A DNA stretch of 64,000 bases from Periconia sp. R9002 (lineage: Eukaryota; Ascomycota; Dothideomycetes; Pleosporales; Periconiaceae). The translations under genes were made by a program, and so were the position numbers. The stretch is taken from NCBI GenBank assembly GCA_023627715.1, contig JAMAHW010000019.1, forward strand, positions 293,994 through 357,993. The letters run 5' to 3'. Of this stretch, positions 57,333 to 64,000 are shown piece after piece. The stretch's first letter is position 1. Each line of letters starts with the position of its first letter. The notes below the pieces were generated by a model. That model worked only from the letters and a program-made list of their open reading frames with translations. It searched no databases and was not told where the DNA came from.

Positions 57333-59482
57333 ATGCCTGAGATCATCCAGCGGGTAAATGGCTACGCCCATGATGCGTACACGTATTACCCTGTTATTAT
57401 TGTTGGGGCAGGAGCTTCGGGTATCGCCATGGCTTGCCAGTTGAAGCAACAGCTCGGTTTCGACCAGTTCAGAATATTCGATAGACAAGCTGGAATCGGT
57501 GGTACATGGTGGATCAACCGATATCCTGGTGTTGCTTGGTAAGTGCGCCTTCTGTTCGGCAGAAAGTGCCGTCTGGTGAATCTCTTCCGTCTCCAAGGAG
57601 ATTGGAATACGCCGATGAAGACGGATGACTTTTCAACGGTTGACTGATTTCCCTGTTAGTGATGTTCGTGAGTTTTACCAGGTGGAATAGAAGACGACGA
57701 TATTGGGCGCCTCTAATTATGAACAGCTGCCGCCTTCTACAGCTTCAGCTTTGCCCAAAACCCCGATTGGACTGCCGTCTATCCACCTGGTCCCGAGATC
57801 GTACAGTACTACCATGATGTCTGCCGGAAGTATAAAATAACGGATAAATTCGAACTCAATACGGATATCGAGCAGTGCACCTGGTTGGAGAAAGAGCAAC
57901 AATGGGAAGTTAGACTCCGTCGCATGGTGGCGGGAATGGGTGATCTATCAGCCAAAGATCGCATGAAGATTGTGCAAGAGAAGGGAGAAGCCGCGGTGTA
58001 TTCGGAAACGGAAATTGTAAGGGCCAAGGTCATAGTCAGCTGCGTGGGAGGGCTTGTCGAACCTAAGGGCTGGCCGAGTGATATACGAGGCATTGAGTAT
58101 TTCAAAGGCACCATGTTTCACTCTGCGCGATGGGACGAAAGCGTCGACTTCACCGATAAAAATGTTGTAGTCGTTGGAACAGGGTGCAGCTCCGCGCAAC
58201 TTGTCCCGAGACTGCCGGAGGCGCCATATAACGCTAAATCAGTTACGCAACTGATGAGGACTCCGCCATGGGTTGTCCCATCGGCAGTGCCACCAGGTGG
58301 CGATGAATGGTGGGAGAAAAATAGCCCGAAGCTGATGAGAAGCATCCCCGGGCTGCTCCAAACCTTTAGATTTCTCATCTTTGCTGGTGCAGAAGCACAA
58401 TTCTTCCAACTATTCCCTAATACTCCATACGCGGAAAAGCATAGGAAGGCTTTGGAAGAAAGAATGGTGCGACGGATGAAGAAGATTGTGCCAAAGAAGT
58501 ATCACGAAATCCTAACGCCTGATTATGGAATTTGTTGCAAACGGAGGATATTCGACAAGAGATGGTACCAGGGTCTGAACAACCCAAAAATCGAACTCTC
58601 TACACAGCCATTGTCGCGGGTAACAGAGAACGGCGTCGTCCTAGGGCCTGGCGTGGTATACCCACCAAACTCGGCTTCCGACCTTCCAGAGAGAGAAGTC
58701 CCAGCCGATATAATTGTCCTTGCAAATGGATTTGACGTGACGAAATGGCTGCATCCACTCAAAGTCGCTGGTCGAGGCGGAAAGGATCTGGTCGAAACAA
58801 TGGAGGAGCGCGGAGGTCCACAAGCTTACCTGGGTACAGCTATGGATGGATTTCCGAATTTCTTCATGATCTTTGGTCCAAATACCGCTACGGGACACTC
58901 GTCAGTCGTCATGGCGTCTGAAAACATGGTCAATCATAGTCTAAATTTCATCAAGCTGATACTTAACGGTGATGCGTCTACTGTTGATGTCAAACACGAA
59001 GCTGAAGTTGCTTTTACAGCCGAGATACAGAAGAGCTTGAAAAATACCGTTTTCATGGGCGGCGGCTGCACCAGCTGGTATTACACAGAGAATGGATGGA
59101 ACAGCACAGGATACCCGTACGTATTTGTATTTTGCGTTGCGTCAGCAGGGTGACTTAAATCTCACTGTCTTATCAAACGCTAATCTTTAACAGATATTCC
59201 CAAATTGACTTTTGGCGCCGATGCACATTCCCGACGTGGTCCCATTGGAACATTGATTATACAAAGCAAGGGATGACGCGCTTGCGCAGGAGAAAGGCTC
59301 TGCGTATGCTCGCTCTAGTTCTGGGCGTTATAGGAGTGTATCATGCTCGCCAGGGTGGTGTTGGTCTAAGGGACATAATCTCCAACATACGACAGTTGAG
59401 ATCCAGGATGTTCAATTATTTGCAATTGGCATTTGCACTTCTGAAGATGAAAGCTCAGTCCGTCTTACAGACGGAAAGGTGA
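57333..59482 (+). CDS. Baeyer-Villiger-type FAD monooxygenase
   Basis: Four exons: 57333..57538, 57660..57667, 57727..59116 and 59194..59482, giving 630 aa. Exon 2 is an 8-nt microexon; it is needed to rebuild the family-typical YPGVACDVPAAFYSFSF. Class B flavoprotein monooxygenases use NADPH and O2 to insert oxygen next to a carbonyl or to oxidise heteroatoms. The FAD Rossmann motif is VGAGASGIA (about residue 24), followed by FDRQAGIGGTWWINRYPG. The Baeyer-Villiger fingerprint FXGXXXHXXXW is exact (FKGTMFHSARW). The NADPH Rossmann motif is VVVGTGCSSAQL, and MIFGPNTATGHSS lies near the C-terminus of the fold. The last exon adds a basic segment and a hydrophobic stretch (ALRMLALVLGVIGVY) that may anchor it to a membrane. 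A Zn2Cys6 regulator follows 0.4 kb downstream on the same strand. Confidence 0.9.
57660..57667 (+). other. 8-nt microexon (exon 2 of the monooxygenase)
   Basis: TGATGTTC is flanked by an AG acceptor (CCCTGTTAG, 57651-57659) and a GTGAGT donor (57668). It supplies the last base of a Cys codon, all of Asp-Val, and the first base of a Pro codon, completing CDVP. Confidence 0.85.
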
Positions 59483-59881
59483 GCTTGTATGACATTATCA
59501 GGCATTTCGAAGACTTCATAGCGGCAATGTAGGATACACAAGGAAACTGGGTTCTTTGAAACTAGAATGTTGGACATGAACTCTAGTACATGTATCATAA
59601 CGATTTCCTGAAAACCTCATAAGAAGGAGTGATACATCTATATCTGTGTTCCTACGTAGATTGCCAGTGATGAAAAGGTAGAAGACAGTATAAATGAATT
59701 ATCCTACAAATGTACACATTGATGTACTTACAGCTAAGTAGACGCTAGACCCCGCACAACCCCAGCTCGGCCCTCCGACCTACCTGTGGGCCCATGCGGG
59801 AAAGCTTACACATCGCGTCGTCAGTCAGTTCTCGAGGCAAGACCCCGACACCAAACCTTCTCCACCCCACAGGGAGGTACC
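59483..59881. other. Intergenic between monooxygenase and regulator
   Basis: A 399-bp spacer with the monooxygenase 3' end and the regulator promoter. No separate element was recognised. Confidence 0.4.
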
Positions 59882-62279
59882 ATGGCCTCAGCATCTACGG
59901 ATGGCAGCCCTGCAAACGACACCGGCAACGCCAGCGGCCCGCAGAAGCGCAAGAACGAAGACGGGGCTCCGCAACCGAGAGCCAAGCGCAATCGATATAT
60001 ATCCATCGCATGGTTTGTCATGTTCACTTTGCACATATCTCATGGTGCTGTCGGCTGACGAGCAGAAGCAATGAGTGCAAGCGTCGCAAGATCAAATGCA
60101 ATGGCCAGACACCGTGCCAGCGCTGTGGGAATTTGCAGCTAGAGTGCGCATACGCTCCGAATTGCTGTAACAACTTCAAAGAATCCGAGTACGAAAGATT
60201 GCATATGCGCTTACATACGTGCATGAAGGGCATTCTTGCTGATTGATCTCTAGAGAATACAAGCACATGTCAGCTCAAATATCAACCCTTCAGGACCAAG
60301 TCGAACAACTTTTCGCAAACCTCAACTCCCTACGGGCCGAAGTCGAGACTCAGAGCGTGAACTCAATGACCACTCCCTTTGCCAGTCAAGACTACATAAA
60401 TTCTGCACCCAACGTTCCAAATCTTATGCACAGCCGATCCAAGTCTCTTAGCAAGCAACCTCAATTCCACGGTCCTACCTCGAGCGCATACAGTCTAGGT
60501 GTCGCAAGATCGAGTCTAAATAAAATGGGAATAACAGGTGCGGGAGAGGGTGAAGATGAAGGAGTCGCAACACACGATGCCACACCAATGGATAGTCCGC
60601 CTACTAGGCATGCGTCGGAACACCATCCACCATTACATGGTGATAAAGACCCTATATGGGCACTCACCCAACGCGAGGCAATGCGGTTGGTCATGGTGTG
60701 GCACGAGGAGATGGGATCCATGTATCCTCTGCTGGATGTTGATAAGCTTTTACGGTATACCGAGCTTTTATTCAGATTTGTCGAAGCAGCGTCGAAAGCA
60801 GGATTGATGCAAAGAGGGTTACCTGGCGCTGATGCAATCGAGGATGAGCAAGCCATTATCTTGAAAATGGTACTCGCCACTGCGTTGATTTTGGAAGGTG
60901 GTGGAAAAAGTACTCTGGGTTGGAAGCTATTTCAAAACACCCGGAAGATTCTCGACAAAACGCTTTCTGATCCTGTCGATTTGACAAGCATTCGGATTCT
61001 GGCTTTGGCAGTGAGTATGCCTTTAATCGCTGTAGACGTGCTACTGAATTCACAAGGCAATGTATCACTTCCATCGAGACGACGAGCAGATTGCATGGAG
61101 AACCATCGGTATTGCTGCTCGCCAATGTTTCGAGTGCGGCTTGCACCGTGCCGAAACCTACGCTACTTTCACAGACCCAGACCAACACTCTCTCGCTACT
61201 AGAACCTTCTGGTCTGTTTATGTGCTTGATCGTCGTTGGTCATTTGGAACAGGTATGCCGTTTGCAATACAAGATGCAGACGTTGATCCCAACATTCCCA
61301 GGCCGGTAGGTGTCTTCCACAACGCTGAATACGACTACGAGACATTGACAAATTATCAAAGGATGAGTCCATGCAATACCTGAACGCAATGATCAATTGG
61401 AGCTTAATAGGATCAAAAGTTTGGAAGTCTATTGCCGGCCCTGATTCTGCTCAGAACACGATCAACAAAGAAGATATGGGTTATCTTGATTTCCAAATCT
61501 TGAATTGGCATCGATCCATACCGACTGCGTTGAAGTATGTTCATCCCGACAGCGGGCAGCATGTTGATACCACATCAAAAGTCTTGCAGAGACTACAGGT
61601 CGGACTATATCTTCGAGCGAATCAGATGCGCATTTTGATATACCGCCCGGTATTGCACAGTGCGACAAGCATCATGGAACATATGGATTATGCGCATACC
61701 GTAGTCAAAGTTTCCAAGGATACCATTCGCATCCTGACATATCTTAACCAAACTTCAGACATTTACAAGACCCAGCAGACAATGTTCAACTGGTTCCTGG
61801 TCTCAGCTCTAGCTGTTCTATTCTTGGCTGTCGCCCACGCTCCCGCAGAGTTCAACTCCCAATGTCGCGATGAGTTCTACATGGCACTCGATCTTGTCCG
61901 CGGATTATCGGCAAACTCTTATGTTTCCAGACGCCTTTGGAAGACTGTGAAGCTGCTCAAGGAAGTTGGACCTCGACTTGGCCTCAATATTCGTAATGAC
62001 ACTACGGATGCCGATTCTTCTGCTGCCGCCGCCATGGCAAATCTTGCGGGGCATCAAGTCGATGAGTTAGCCATGTTTTCAAACGGAAGAAACGTCAACG
62101 TCGATACACCACACGGTATGGCGTCTGACCTAACCAACTTATTCGAGGCTGCAGGTGGGTTTAACTCCATGTTGAATGGTTTTAATATGTCCACTGCTGA
62201 GCCGGTAGGCGGAGAATTCCCAACCGCGTTTGGGCAAGAAAACGATGAGTTAGCGAGAATCATGAGAGATCTCTTCTAA
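59882..62279 (+). CDS. Zn2Cys6 fungal-specific transcription factor
   Basis: Five exons: 59882..60012, 60069..60188, 60254..61010, 61057..61305 and 61362..62279, giving 724 aa. The Zn2Cys6 DNA-binding domain is complete at residues 44-70 (CX2CX6CX5CX2CX6C, CNECKRRKIKC...) and is split by intron 1 inside its first Cys codon. That acceptor is AAG, not the nearer CAG, which would create a stop. A coiled coil follows (EYKHMSAQISTLQDQVEQL by position), giving likely dimerisation. The fungal transcription-factor middle homology region starts near DPIWALTQREAMRLVMVWHEEMGSMYPLLD and includes AMYHFHRDDEQIAWRTIGIAARQCFECGLHR and RTFWSVYVLDRRWSFGTGMPFAIQDADVDPNIP. Such factors are nuclear and often regulate neighbouring or pathway genes, so the adjacent monooxygenase is a candidate target. 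The C-terminus is acidic and Asn-rich, a plausible activation region. Confidence 0.9.
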
Positions 62280-63134
62280 CTCTGTATTAATGAGATGTAT
62301 ATATGATGAAAGTCTGTCAGGAGGACGCACGACGAAAATATACGATGACTTCAATGTTGTTGGAGGATGGATACGGTGGTGTTTGTACACGAATTCAAAT
62401 TCAATTTGATACCCAACAGGCCCGCTATATTGTAGGAAATGCGTCTTGAAATCGAGAAAGACTCATATCTTTTCACAACAATGAGATAATATCGCCTTGA
62501 TAATTAAAGGTACTTGTACTTCGAATCGAAACTGTTAGCATCTCAAGCCCTACTGCCCCCACCATTGTGTTTCGATAAGGTCGATGGATTATTATATAAT
62601 CAGCAGCGCGGGGCTAGTCCCTTCACCTCACATCACAAACGCTTTATATTATACGGCTGTTGGAAGGTGAATATAGCCATCCGCACATACTCAATCTGGC
62701 ACCAAGCCAGAATTTAATGGTAGGCGACAGATATCCGGTTTCCATTTACAGCTAGCCCCCTCACCTGTCCGTCCTTCTCTCTCTCGCGACTGCGCCGTCA
62801 ACACCCCCAGGCACGCATTTGTTGCAGCGCTTCGGCAATCTACACCCTCGCAGCCAATATCCGAGTCGCAGTCAAAGATACACGATCTACATACCTAATC
62901 CTATCTCCAGCGTTGTCTGTAGAGTTCCTCGTGGCCAAATTTTACCACTCCGCAGTTCCCACCCCACATTCTCGAATTTCGAATCTTTCCACCTTCTCGA
63001 TATTACCACACCGCCCACCAACCAGCCTGTACCCCGGCAGTCACTCCACACGCGATCTCTCCTGTAGAGCTGTGGCCTGCGTGTGATACACGTAGCACGC
63101 TTGGCTGGTGTGCATCTGTGGACAATCTTTCAGG
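62280..63134. promoter_or_regulatory. Intergenic with CT-rich CKB1 leader
   Basis: An 855-bp spacer. The last 400 bases are C/T-rich, consistent with the promoter and 5' UTR of the CK2 beta gene at 63135. No other element was recognised. Confidence 0.4.
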
Positions 63135-64000
63135 ATGTCATCCTCATCTCAGGTCACAGAGTCATGGATATCCTCCTTCTGTGGCCTTCTTGGCCATGAA
63201 TACTTCGCCGAGGTGTCAGAAGACTTCATTGAAGACGATTTCAATCTCACGGGGCTCCAGTCACAAGTCCCCATGTACAAAGAGGCGCTGGAGATGATAT
63301 TGGACGTAGACCCTGAAGAGGACGAGGATGACGAGGAGGAAGAGGAGGAGGACGAGGAGGAAGAAGACATTCTTGGAGACGAAAGGCCCACGGGTTATCG
63401 ACGGGCGAGCGATCGACGACATCTTCGTATAGCATCGGATCTCAGCGTAATAGAGAGCTCTGCCGAGCTGCTATATGGCCTGATACATCAACGGTACATT
63501 ACATCACGGCCAGGCATTCAGCAGATGGCGGAAAAGTACGAGCTACAGCACTTCGGTACCTGTCCACGTGTGCACTGCAACTCGTGCAAGGTCCTACCCG
63601 TGGGGCTCAACGACAGTCCCGGTCACGAAACGGTGAAGCTGTTCTGTCCTTCGTGTCTGGACGTCTACACGCCGCCCAATTCTCGCTTCCAAACCGTCGA
63701 CGGCGCCTTCTTTGGCACCACTTTTCCTTCCCTTTTCTTCATGACTTTTACAGACCTCGATCTTGGTGGTACGCGCAACTCCTCTGGCGCAGCAGACGCC
63801 CTCCTAGCCATGCAGGCCGCAAACGCCGAGGCGAAGGCATGGAATAATACCACACCTGCTAACGTTACCTTAGTGAATGGCATAGCACCACACAACATCG
63901 CGCCAGGGCTCGGCCCGGGAAACATCTACGAACCGCGCATCTACGGATTTAGAGTAAACGAGCGAGCCAGGTCCGGGCCGCGGATGAAATGGCTAAGAAT
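63135..64000 (+). CDS. CKB1: Casein kinase 2 regulatory (beta) subunit, CKB1-type, 5' part
   Basis: Open from the ATG at 63135 to the window end without an intron, 288 codons so far, and incomplete at the 3' end. The start [20 protein letters not shown] leads into [21 protein letters not shown], the CK2 beta signature. Next comes a long acidic insert ([10 protein letters not shown]...[12 protein letters not shown], residues about 61-85) of the kind found in yeast Ckb1. The zinc ligands are C143, C148, C171 and C174 (CX4C-X22-CX2C), the same spacing as in the paralogue at 5770. The second half contains [13 protein letters not shown], an Ala/Asn-rich insert, and [16 protein letters not shown], the conserved C-terminal block. 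It is predicted to form the regulatory dimer of CK2 with the other beta subunit. Its exact C-terminus is outside the window. Confidence 0.93.
   Translation, partial: MSSSSQVTESWISSFCGLLGHEYFAEVSEDFIEDDFNLTGLQSQVPMYKEALEMILDVDPEEDEDDEEEEEEDEEEEDILGDERPTGYRRASDRRHLRIASDLSVIESSAELLYGLIHQRYITSRPGIQQMAEKYELQHFGTCPRVHCNSCKVLPVGLNDSPGHETVKLFCPSCLDVYTPPNSRFQTVDGAFFGTTFPSLFFMTFTDLDLGGTRNSSGAADALLAMQAANAEAKAWNNTTPANVTLVNGIAPHNIAPGLGPGNIYEPRIYGFRVNERARSGPRMKWLR

Noticed and set aside
59600..59660. GTGATAC word as a fifth introner-like copy
   Set aside because: Only 7-8 bases match; neighbouring core blocks are absent.
53763..62279. Secondary-metabolite gene cluster
   Set aside because: A monooxygenase, reductase and Zn2Cys6 factor are present, but no polyketide, peptide or terpene synthase and no transporter. 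The neighbours are housekeeping genes.

Overview
The window looks like nuclear DNA of a filamentous ascomycete (Pezizomycotina), most likely a dothideomycete. Genes have short GT-AG introns (mostly 46-56 bp, with CTGAC/CTAAC-type branch sites). The protein set is typical of this group: an Rpp40-type RNase P subunit, a Sld3 replication factor, a Zn2Cys6 regulator, GPI-type cell-surface proteins, and GH105 and GH2 enzymes for plant polysaccharides. A multicopy intron-like repeat resembles the introner-like elements described in Dothideomycetes. That repeat, not a species match, is the basis for the class-level guess.

Layout. 0-7 kb: a U2 snRNA gene (-), a GH105 unsaturated rhamnogalacturonyl hydrolase (-), a class 1A dihydroorotate dehydrogenase (+) and a casein kinase 2 beta subunit (+). 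7.7-15.3 kb: one giant low-complexity, WG-motif-rich protein (-). 18-26 kb: a conserved serine-rich protein (-), Sld3 (-) and a secreted Cys-rich GPI-type protein (-). 27.9-31.1 kb: a seven-exon beta-mannosidase (+). 31.1-44.7 kb: two gene deserts (5.7 and 6.7 kb) around a single gene of the type often labelled vegetative cell wall protein gp1 (-). 44.7-48.1 kb: an Rpp40-like RNase P/MRP subunit (-) and a SIRT1-class sirtuin (-). 49-53.3 kb: two small surface proteins (+). 53.7-56.3 kb: an aldo/keto reductase (-) and a Nudix hydrolase (+) sharing a short divergent promoter. 57.3-62.3 kb: a Baeyer-Villiger monooxygenase (+) followed by a Zn2Cys6 transcription factor (+). 63.1-64 kb: the 5' part of a second, paralogous casein kinase 2 beta gene (+), cut by the window edge.

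Most genes are housekeeping genes with no shared pathway. Two associations stand out: the two CK2 regulatory subunits lie about 57 kb apart on the same strand, and the monooxygenase and Zn2Cys6 regulator are adjacent and co-oriented. No PKS, NRPS or terpene backbone gene, transposase, tRNA or CRISPR was seen. The most unusual signal is a family of four related GT...AG intron-like elements of about 120-160 bp. One is a bona fide intron of the beta-mannosidase, and the others lie outside recognised coding regions.
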